Shown: positions 40,901-52,900 of the stretch, in pieces
Position numbering within the stretch: the first letter of the stretch is position 1
Layout: each line of letters starts with the position of its first letter
The notes under the pieces: model-generated
Told to the model about the DNA's origin: nothing
Seen by the model: only the letters and a program-made list of their open reading frames with translations
Database searches by the model: none
Position numbers and translations under genes: made by a program
Source of the DNA: Stenopsyche tienmushanensis
Taxonomy: Eukaryota; Arthropoda; Insecta; Trichoptera; Stenopsychidae
Reading direction: 5' to 3'
DNA: 64,000 nucleotides
Assembly (NCBI GenBank): GCA_008973525.1
Contig: WACJ01000520.1
Coordinates: forward strand, 62,001 to 126,000

Positions 40901-43900
40901 AGTATACTCCCTCAATGCATATTCAAAAATAACTAAAAAATCATCTACTTTTCATCATCATTCATAAAGTAATGAAGAATATAGATATTAATGTTTATAT
41001 TAATAATAGCGACTTAGATAATTTGAAATTCATCCTGATCTTAAATACACCCAATTTTTTAAAATACTCGATTTAAACCTTTCAGATGTTATCAGATGTT
41101 AATAGATCTGGATACCGTGCGAGTTACAGAATAGGGCACGTCCACAGACAAAGAAATCCAGTGGTGTCAGGTCTGGAGATTGCGAGAGCCACGGAATAGG
41201 GCTGCCAAAAGAATTAATTTACACGATAGAGATGCCCACAAAAGAAATCCTAATTGAAGGAATACCCCCGTCTTTGCAAAAATGAAAGAGGAAATGCCAC
41301 TTCAGACAACTACAGATGTGGTAATTTGAACAAATTACATAAATAAATTTAATAAAAAAATCTTAAGCATAAAAAGTATTTTCTTAACCTAAACTTAACG
41401 ATTTATTGAATGATTTGGAAAGGGCATAGCCCAGAGTTACTTTTTAAAACTAAACTTAGTTCAAAATAGTCATTAGTTTTGTTTAAAGAATTTAGAAGTT
41501 GACATTTATCATTCGTTTGTACATTTGGTGTGATTTTGGGAGCTCAGAAGTTATTTTCTTTAAACCAATTGCATAAAATAATAATTTATTAAGATCAAAA
41601 ATATATTGCAAAATACAAAAACACTTATTTCGTACTATTACTACAGATTGAAAATTTATGACGAATTAAAGATGAAATTTTGGGTATTTTTTCAAAACTT
41701 AAAAAAAACATCTATTTCGACAACCCTATCGCTTAGGACATACCTCCCTAACCTCAAAAAAAGTTGTCGGTCAATGTGCAAAACATCCTGTATAATATTT
41801 ATTTTCGAATGTCACTAATAAAAAACACAATTATGCTCAATCGTCATTTTGATAAGATTTCTATGCATTTTACAGCCTGTTAAATTTTGATTGAGTGACT
41901 TTTAACAGCAACAATGGAGCAAAATTAGTAACACTTGGTCTGGCGAACCATTTATTATCCAAGCTGCGTCCATTTAATGTGATTTTTAAATCTTGAATTA
42001 TGTTTGCGCAGCGTTTGAAGATAAAATAAATATCCTGGCAGTACCAAGCGTCCCAAGTGGAACCGTTTAATATATGGCAGGGTTAAGAAAGGTCTCTTAT
42101 AAGAACCATTAAAATTGTCTTGCGCTAGATTAATGTCGCCTAGAATGCAATTGTTCTGTAGATTTCTTAACAGTTCTATAAAGGTCGCAGTAATTTATCC
42201 GCATTGGTCTGGGGCTTACTGCAAACGAACCTCGTTATGGGGTGTTCAAATATCGAATAATGCATTTATTAATGATACTATATTTCAGGTCGATGCAGTT
42301 TTGGGCGTTGTTCGCCCGGGGTCATTCGATCCTCGCCGAACTAATGAAAACGTGGAAATTAGTTCAGAATAATGTATAAGGCAAACATATGAGAATTAGT
42401 ATGACGACGTGCAAGTCCAATAAGTGCAAACGTCGTAGAACTTGATAATACTGATTTCGTAACAATGATATTCAAATGCTTTCAGTTGTCATATTTTAAT
42501 AGCGTAGTATTATTATACAAAACGACCGCAGGTCATATCGCTTTGAATATCCAACAAGCGCACATATATTTCAGGCTTTATGGCGAGAGGAGTTCTTCAG
42601 GAAAAAAACAATATAGGGGGTGCGGAAAAACAAATAATATTTTATCTGCAATTTTCACTGTCCATAGACATTCGCAGGATATATTTTAGCTGAACAAACA
42701 TTCGGCTTTTATGTGATGTGTCCCGTTTTTCATCATATTGCCCCGAAGACAATATGGCCATACGATAATAAAAGGCATATCAGGACTGTTAAATATATTT
42801 GGCACAAAATGTCACATAAACTTTTACGGTGGAAATTATGGCATTCGTATTTAATACGTAGCGCAGAAAATTGAGCTCTTTGTAAAATATTTTATCTGGT
42901 TGACAAATCAGGATGAAGTAGCGCTTCGAATTGCACGGTGAGTGCATTTTCAAACTTTCAACTGAGCTAACAACTTGCACTTATAAAAGTTTCAAACACC
43001 GACATATTTGAATCTCAGCCAGAAATTCGCAACAACGTTCGGGTAAACATCTAGCGTCCATATGCCAATCCAAAGTAACAAAAAGAGTCCAGAAAAACAT
43101 ATGGACTAAAATATATCATACTTGCTGTTATAAATCGATGTATGATATGCAATACAAGACATATAAATTACTATAATACTTTTAGATTAAATAATTGTAT
43201 TAATTGACTCTATTATGATCTATCAACATGCTCACACAATCACGTTTGTATAAACAATATCGAAATACTTAATATTTAATAATTTTTAATATATTCTGCC
43301 ATGTAAATCATCTAAATATTTGGTCCCTATCTCAACTGTACGATCCAAGATGGACAGCATCTCGCGAGTTTGTCTATTATTGGATCACAGAAGGCTTTAA
43401 AAAAGGGTTTAGGTTTTAGGTTGGGATAAAAAGTTATTTGTCTTTATTTTTTCGGAGAGTGTAGCTACAGCTGCGAGACTATTAGCTAGGGAGCCGGTGA
43501 GATGAATACGTCTTCCCATGCTTAAGGCTATGGAAGGCAGGAAAAAAAATCGCAACCTCGAACCTTCCAGTATCTAACACTATGCGCTTGCGTTATAATT
43601 TTTCCGCGCTTGCACACAAAATAGTACCATTAATCCCATAATTAGCCCACATGATTCGTATAATGCGATAGCGTCTCATTAAAATTGTGTTTTTTGGTGA
43701 ACGATTGATTTAACACAATGATATAGATTAAACTATTTTTACCCCACGTAGTAGCGCTGTTAATCTGAGCAGATTTAATTCGCCAGATTAACAGCGACAT
43801 CTTTCGTCTCTCTTCGGGTGCAATGTGTTATTTTAACAGCACCATCTCTTGTGGCCCAACGGAGATATTGCATCTGCATACCGACGGATCGCCGGTTGTC

Positions 43901-46900
43901 GGTTGGGTAGTGACGCGCTGGAGGCGGGAGTCAGGAGAGTCGTCGGTTGGCCTTGGCTGCGGGAAGTCGTCCCTCTTGCAGCCAGATCTCTCTCTTGTGT
44001 GGAATAAATAGTTATTTAGAGAAGAGAGTCTTTATATTCGACGCTCGTCTATTCCCATCCATTCGTTCAACAACATCACGGCACTCGTTACAATAAAATT
44101 CGATTTGATGATTTTTAATGAAACTCTAAATATCAAGTTTTCCCGCAATTCATGCCAAATATATTTGATTTAATAAATACTTCAACCATTAAGCACTTGA
44201 ATAATTCACGCTTTCAAGCATTGTTAACAAAAATCACAAAAGATATTCTCTAAATTAGAACGAAGTGAAGCCCTAAAGAATTTCAAGTGCTCAATTTTTG
44301 ATGGAATGCATTGTTAAGCCATGAGAGTGAAATGAAAAAATTGACAATAGAAAATTGTTTTCGGAAATCTGAAGTCAATATGGTTAAGGGAAAAAGAGAA
44401 ATAAGGATATTTATATAGGGCACAAATTTAATGGGGAGGGGTTTAAGTACCCTCTAGAATGATCCTTTGTGTAAATGCATGTTTTTTATTATTATTAAAC
44501 TTACAAATAATGATTATTTGCTTATTCGATTACGTATATTTTTCAAATTATTAAATAATTTAAAATACATCTATTAACATAATAGGCATTTGCGAGAATT
44601 ATTGAGAGACAAAATTTTGTCTGAAGAGTTTGTAAAATTATAAGCAATCGTATCGACTAAAGACTTTCTAAATTGTTATAACGAAGGAACTTTTTCATCT
44701 CATTGGACGTTAAATATACTTCGAAAATATCGTGTTTCAAGCATGTTTGAATGGCAAATAAATTAACTTGTCGAATAAATAGGAATAAATCCTGGTTGCG
44801 CGCCCTGTTGGTAACGAGTTTCTGATGAACCCTTATAGAATATTGGATGTTGATGTTATAGTGGACAGTAATATTCAAGGAAACTTGTACTATGGAGAAC
44901 TTCCTATAGGAAGATATGAACTCAGATTCAATTTCAACAACAAACGATGTTATGAGGTACATCAAAAGCCCAAAGGTTATTTTGCTGGTATCGGTGTCTC
45001 ACTTGATGAAACTTCCAGAAATATTTCAATATATTTAGATCATGCTTAATTTTAATTAAAAAGTTTTACAAAAAATAATCTATATTGCATTCGTGTCATA
45101 AGTCTAAAATATATCTTTATAAAAAGTATTCATGATATATGTTTTTAGGGTTAATCCTAATCGAAGATCGGCTTCAATTATGACCTGAATAAGTTTTCGT
45201 TTTTATATGACAACTTGCTGTTTAAAATCATTAGCGAATTTTCTATCTAATCTCTAAGTTAAGATGAAATGCTTGGCATCTTTTAAAAATTATTTAATAA
45301 ACTGCCGTTTATATATAGAGATATTGCATTGAAATTAGTAGCACTTAATCTGGTGGATTTTATATTCGAGTAGGCGTTATTTTTAGGCTATTATGCTATG
45401 TTGAACAGTTACCATAGATATTCAATTTGGCTAATGGTCCGTCAAGAATGAATCATGCTATTTTTCAGGCACAAAAGTGGAATATTTATGGCTGTAAACT
45501 TTTTCTATTACATAATCATTTTATCTAAGCCGAGAGGGTCTCTAATTTTAGATTTGTGGTTTTGCCCGTTGTTGGTCCGAAGAACCGACACACGCGTTTG
45601 GGAAATGCTTAATTGTTTTTTTACTTGTTCGCCGGACTACTTTGTTGAAAACAGACGAAAAATGTATTTTTCTAAGCAAAAAAACAAGAGGAAAATCCGC
45701 AAAACCGCAATTATTCCCATCGCTTTTCTTCCAGCATTGAACTTATTTTTTCCGTTCGCCGTTCCCCCTTTTATGGCGTCCTTTGTTTCTCCAGACAATC
45801 GCCGCTCCTTTTGTATTCATAATACTATAAGTCATCCAGTGGATAAGACAGAAATGACTCCAATCCCCTGATTTCATTTTTCCTGTCGCTTATCGTTGCC
45901 AAGAGATTAAATCCGTTTTTAATGTATATAAATATTTTTCTTCTTCATTCGTATAATTTTTTTGCGACTTCCCGAATAGGTACTTTGTTGGGTTGGTTCG
46001 TAGGCACAAGGAAGGAGGAATTTTTATCTACGTAGAAATATATTTTATTATTCACTTTCTTCTCCTAAAAGTATTTTTTTCTTTACGGGCAGTTTGCCTT
46101 TGTCATATTTTTTGCTCTTATCTTCATGTGTCACAGGACGTGACATCTTTTAGACTTCTCAACTTTCTTTAAAACATGTCACGAGTCAACTCTTTTAAAT
46201 AAACAATTTATGTCCGAGGCCACGATTCATCCTTAATTTTAATTATTTTTGATACACACATTTATTTTGGATCCGGCTTTTAATTTTCAATCGTATATAT
46301 GCAACTTTAAATGTACCAGTATGGAAAACAACATCCATAATTAAGATGAAGATAACTAGAATGTTTAACACTATAATGACCGATGATAAAACATTTGTAC
46401 CATAGCCTGGACAATCGTTCATAATCAATTAATATGTCAATATATGTGCCAATTTTTACTCTTTGATGACATAAATCCTATGAAATGTTTCGTCAATAAT
46501 TTTAAAAATCTTAAAAAGTGTGTCCAAATCTGGATAAAGTTTACCCAAGCAACTTTGCGATTTGTATAGTGTGAATATGTATGTATAAGGAGCTATCAAA
46601 CGAAACTTGAGTTTAAATCTATCCTTGTAAAATGTGGTTAGATGATTGAAACACATAAGTGCTTCGAAAGCTAAGTTTTCAACTGTGTAATTATTTTATA
46701 GCCACAAAAAGCCAGAATTCGTTAGTTAAAACTCCCATTTAATTAATTTAAGTATGTAAACGTCCAAACAATATGTAAAATCCATAAATCAACACTACAT
46801 TTGCTATCTTAAAAATTGTACCCTTGGAGGGATATTATATAAAAGAGACAAGTATTTATAAAAGAAACAACAGTTTATTATTCGTTCGTGCTTCTATTGG

Positions 46901-49900
46901 AACGCTAAAAAATAATGATTAAAGAAATAGGGTCTCGCGCACCGTAACTTAACCACGTACAGCGTTCTATATCCACTGGTTCAAATAGAAGTATTGGTTT
47001 ATTGTAATCAATATACATATTATTTTGCATTTTTAACAAATCAGGCAGATTAAGCAAGTTTTGTTATAATGCAGGGATGGGAAATCTGCGTCATAAGACC
47101 TTATGCGAATTTTAACTCTTTTAGTAGTGAGCTAATTTAAAATCTTCATAGTCTTAGATGCTATATTTGCTTGTCCGCCACTTATCATCCGTACAAATCC
47201 ACTTATCTGTCAGGTTCGCAGCAGCGTGTATGAAGCTCGTAATTAACACTCTCGTCGCCCAATGTGAATAGGTGTTGTTTTTCACGGGGCACAAACTTGA
47301 TAGTCAAATCGTAAACACAAGGAATTACGATGCGATATTATAAAGCACGGGATAAACACGGACGACATGTGGCGCATCTTCTCTCATGTGTTGTTTATCT
47401 TAGATCGACAAATTAACAAAAACAATGTGAAGATAAGCTTCGAAATCGATCTCAAAAGATATTTAGACAGTTGTCACCTGGAAAACATTATAGAAAGATG
47501 TTCGTAAAGTTAACATTGACAAGTCGTTATAGAAATACGTAACAATCAGACGCTGGATTCGCTTTTTGGAGACTTGAATTTCGGACTTATCGCGCATATC
47601 TGGTGGATGCAGCGACGAACGAGTTAAATAAATAAACACGTGATGCATATGTGGCATCATGCGTGATGGCGCAACATATCACCATCGGCCACGAAAGTGT
47701 TAAGGACATGGACCCTAAATTGAGTTTAATACAATTATAAAGTTAAAAATGCAATTTAATTACCTGCAATAGCGGATGAAGATGAGCGGAAAGATGAGTC
47801 GTTACTGAAAGGCGCGTTTCTTGAGTTCTCTCCCCCAAAGCATTCATTGCTCTGCAAGCCCATCTTCCATTGTCTGCTGGCTCTGCACGACGGATGCTGA
47901 GAAGATCTGTTGCTACGGAAATGCGCAATGAAGGTTGTACTTCCCGGAAGACGCCATCAATTTCGTGTAGCCACCTATTAATGCAGTACAAAATATTACT
48001 AAGACATCGAAACTGAATATTCATAAGAAGCGATATGATTATTTTACGTTTAAATATTTATTTCAGCAAAAATAAGCTCAAAATTAGATTATTCATGAAT
48101 AAAGGATTACAATGTAGCGACTGAGGAGAATTTTCCAAAATAGTAAACAAGAAAAATGTTGTTTTAATATATCAAAAAAAATACATGAAAAATGCTCTGC
48201 CAACATTGATTGATGGCTTAGGAATTATACGGCCAGGATCGAGGAAGCATAAATTTCCTTTCGTCAGACTTTTTTTTTGGAACAATGTTTTTCTAGTTTT
48301 ATCATAATATATTACCATTTCATTTATATACGTGTCCTGGGAAAAAAACAGCGAAATGACCTTATGATTCCAACATTTTCCATAATGTGGAGATTGTAAA
48401 TAATATTGAGGCGCAAAAAATAAGCACCATTTGAAAGCGCCCCCATCATTGTTTATTCTCTGCGGTCGTAAACGATAAAGTAGTTCATAAATAGGATCTC
48501 ATGTTATTAACGTTCTAAGTATATTGAACGAAAAAACTTGAGAGGAGCCTTTCGAACTTGGGTTTCTTGAGATATAAAAGTTTCAAAAAGTGAATCGATA
48601 CGTATTATTCGCATCGAGAATGTAACAATAGACGATAAGGCGATTGTCGTCGATGAAAGCATATTTTGCGCTGAAAATTTTATTCGCATTTTTTGAAAAT
48701 AATTGTTGATTTCAGAGATGGGTACTGGAATACATGAGCATGATTTATTCAAACGACATTTTAATTGACCACATGCCTTATAAGTCCTTATAATCTATTC
48801 ACATATAACTTTAGAATTTAATGTCGATGTTTGAATGAATAATGAATTTAACGTTGTAAAATATTGATCGTAAATTCTGCAGAGCTCCCTGACTGAATGA
48901 CTTGAAAGTCATATAAATAAATACTTGTTAAAAGCTACAAATACTATATAGAAATATGTAAAAATCGAAAACTGTTCATTTAAAATACCTAGCATAGAAA
49001 AGGTTAATAAAACATTGTTAAATAAAAAAATATGGTTTTGGCCTGCGTTTATTGGTATTTTATTCATCAAATGCCTTGAGAAAGGAAGAACCACAAATAG
49101 CAAATATTATATGGCGTTATTGGTGTGTTTTATGAAACAACATGGCAACGAAGACAATGTACCACATCATAAGTTAATTGCAGCAATGACAAAGTGGCAC
49201 AAATTGCACTTTAAATTGCTTCTTCATCCACAGTATTCTCCCGATGGACTCCCAGCGACTACTATCTGTTTGCAAATCTAATAAATAATGCTCCAGGGAA
49301 AGATATTTGGCTCCAATGAAGAAGTGTTTGCTGAAATTGAAGCCTATTTTAAGGCTGAGGAAGATAAATCGTTCAACCAAAAACTGTCAGATAAGCGTTA
49401 GAATTAATATGTTGATGAATAAAACCATTGACTGGTAACTTATCAATACTCTCTTCATACAATTTAGCAGATTTAGATGAAAAGAAATTTACAATCGTTT
49501 GAATCCTATTTCCTCATCATTTTTGATTTTTTCCCATTTAAGAAATTCTGCAAAGAACAATAGGTGGTAATTGATTGATGTAAGTTCCGGGAAGTATGGA
49601 GGATGTGATAAGACAGATCACCCAAGTTCTAGAATCATTTGCTGCGTCAAATTTGCTGTATGCGGTTTTGCATTATCGTATGACGTTTTTCCGATTGACA
49701 AGAGAAGGGCGTTTTTTATTTATCATCAATGGTTGATTATGACATATTTAGCTTCCCTGGCAGTTCCCTTATTGATTGACGTGGATTTTGCTTCAAACCA
49801 CCTTTAAAATAACTTTAAAGGTGTTCATAAAAGTCGGAAGGGCGACCAGCAATTGCTTCATCTTTCAGGGTCTCATTTCCCGAGCGAAATTTTAAAAACC

Positions 49901-52900
49901 ATTTTCTTACTGTCTGTTCACTCACTGCTCCTTTGCCGTATATATAATATATTTTTTTAGCCGTAGCCATACTACTGTTGCCTTGTTTAAACTCCAAAAG
50001 CATTATATGACGGAAATGCATATTGTGATTTTCAAATTTACGCGTAAAAAAATACTATAACACGAGTTATGGCACAGTTAACTGTTGTCGAAAGACTGAT
50101 AGGATTTATACCTATCTAATGATACCCTAAACATACCAATACGGTTGATTTATCAAGGGTAAAATCAAATAAATATAACGGCTCTTTTGATCGGCAACTA
50201 CTTATGACTCAATCTAATGAGCAGAAGTTGTTGGCTTGTTGGCAAACAGAAATGATTTAAATGTATGGGGCCATCCTCCACTGGCATCAAATTCGTGATA
50301 TATAAACCACGCTAAGGGATGACACAATTCATCAATTTTACAGCGAAAACGTGCTGTAAAATTTCGTGTTATACGAGGGTCGAATGTATACATTTTCACA
50401 CCTTGTTTTCTGATTTTTACGACCAAACCGCTCGAGACGCGACCGCGAAACAAAATGTTCTAACCAAGTACTCGTTTAATGTCTTAATATTTCGGCTCAA
50501 ACCGAGAGCAAAATTATAGTCCGGGTGTTTTTCAATCTTTCAGTCATTGAGGCCATTAACTATTACAGACTTACAGTGTATTTTTGAATGGCTATAAAGC
50601 TTAATGGGCCGTGTTCTTTCCCGGGGTGAGCACAATGGACCGGTAAACTCCGGTCGGGCTTAGGCGGGAGCCGCCCCTCACGCGGCCTCGTAAAAGAACT
50701 TTAGGTGTAAAACTTTGATGACTTAATGGCGTTGAAGCGGGGGCTCCAGACTTGGATGCGGAGTAATCTTCTCGGCTCTATTATCTTACCGCGGAAATGA
50801 AATATAACTTCATCTAGATTCCGGCGTACGTGTTTATACGGGTCGCGTGCTTAGCACTTACTTCATCGCACCCATAGGTCATTTTTTTTGGGTTTTTTGT
50901 CTTAAAGAAAATAAAATCTCCACCCTCTCACTATTCAAGATTTTAAAAGTTAATTTATCGGAGTAGTTGCGGGGCGGAGTAATTCATCCTTGGAACGACT
51001 TGGTGGAACGAACTTTAAAGTTTCTAAAAGCTCGCCGTCCACATTAAAGCAACCTACACGATGAAATTAAAGCGAAACATTAATCATGGTGTAGGGTAAT
51101 AAATATGTAGGCAAGCGAGCATATTAATGATTTATTGCTCCACACTATTTCTACAATTATTTTTAATAAATAAACAGACCAAATATAAAGTCATGTTCCT
51201 TTGAGGCGCCTTAGACTCAGAAATTAAACAGAATTTATCCAATCTAATAAGTTATTTAAAATTTTAGATATAATGATTATAATTTAGGTTCTTCGGGTGC
51301 ATTTAAAATAAAATAAATTCGTGTCGTTAATGTGGGAATTTAATGAGTGTTAAAATATAGCAAGTGGGTCATGTTGCAAAGCGAATGGATGAAATATAGA
51401 TTAAGGCCATCATAGAATGGCGTTCATGAGAGATATGTTGCTCATAGTTGGATTAGTGCATGAACTAATTAAAATATATAGAGTGCAATGAAGTAGACAG
51501 GAACTAATAGGAGAATGCTGGAGAGATGTTAGAACCAATACTGAGGCGATCAATTAAGTCGTGCAGGACCGTCTATTTTATACTGAATTTGCAACAATGA
51601 TTAAAATATCATTAATGATGATTATTTTGCTACTTAAAATTCTTATTTAAATAAATCTATCACAACTTAACCATTTATGGAAGGTACTAAGAAACTATCA
51701 CATGAATAATTCTAACCCTAGAAATATCTCCTACGAAGATCGCATATAGTACATTAATAAAAAAGGAAGAAATCACTTTTTAAAATTGTCTTTTTCACCA
51801 TTTTAATTGTTTACTACAATATGTATCTTTGTACTATTTTAAAACCTTCAGAAATCTATATTTTTCTACAAATCTTAGTCAACTCTCAACAAAAATCCTA
51901 GTTACACTTAAGTTTCGTGGAAATTTAAACGACATTTGACACATACGAGATAAAAAAATCGATGTAATGAGGATAATAATTTTCAAATACATTATCTTAT
52001 CAAAATTACAGTTTAAGGCTATTTATGCTAAGAAAATTTTCGTACTGTAGCGTGGGAATATATTGCTTTTATTTTTGTAAAAATATTTTCAATTTCTACC
52101 ATTTTAGTCATCAAAGCTGGTTTTTAATGCTGTTCGGGTTTTGTACTTTCCGGGGTTGCCCGCAAACGGCGGGAATAGATCCTGAGGGTTGCACAGTACA
52201 TTTCGAGTACATTTCGCATCGAATCCGAAAACCTCAACCTCGTGGTCGTCGCCTTATCAGTATCAAATGGTAAATAAATTTGGTTATTAAAGATCACAAT
52301 GCTTTGATTGCTTCCCTCTCTTTTTGAGGATTCCTCCTTTTTGGTGTTGTCAGATAAGCGGTTGAAGATAAAAGCCCCCCCCCCTATGGAAGAAAAACAA
52401 AGAATTCCGTCGTATGCTGCGAGTTCGTGTCGAGGCTGCGGAGCCCCGTCGATACTTAGTAGCGGGCGCCCCTGTCCATCTCGTTTAAGATTCATTGTGA
52501 ATTATTTACGTTTGCATATCTATAACGACGTATCACCGATGATGCTGTTAGTCTAAGTTAAAGTTTAATATTAATAATATGTATAGGTGCCTTAGAAATA
52601 TTCGAAGTATTGTGAATATTTAAGTCTAGTAAGATTGATAAAAAATATGAAAACCATATTCAACACAATATCTTTTCTAAGATTTTTGTTTGTTAAAAAT
52701 AATGGTAAACCAACGACATGTAATATTCCCAAGCGGTTACCCATCCAAGTACTGAATGCGCTTAACGTAGGCAATCGGACAAGGACCAGTGCATTCAACG
52801 TAATATGGCCATTGGCGATCGTTAAACCACTATAAATGTTCTATTTTCATGGATATTAAATTATCTAAAAAGAGATACAGTAAAGTATTGTGAAAAGGAT

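Larger units (their letters stand above)
31623..47763. other. Dscam-like intron of 16 kb
   Basis: The intron separates the Ig3 and Ig4 exons. It holds a piggyBac coding relic (31900-32760), copy B of the 500-bp repeat (34461-34933), a Tc1-like relic (36240-36830), a hAT fragment and a MITE (37511-37919), a transposase scrap at 41100-41235, a MITE copy (41477-41799), a possible solo LTR (43755-44092) and a TTAA element (47243-47703). GC-richer islands lie at 33120-33480, 38380-39700, 42040-42370 and 45430-45900. No exon was recognised. Confidence 0.65.

Noticed and set aside
52124..52495. 123-codon - strand ORF in a GC-richer stretch
   Set aside because: Overlapping open frames on the other strand, no recognisable motif and no splice context; GC content alone lengthens chance ORFs here.
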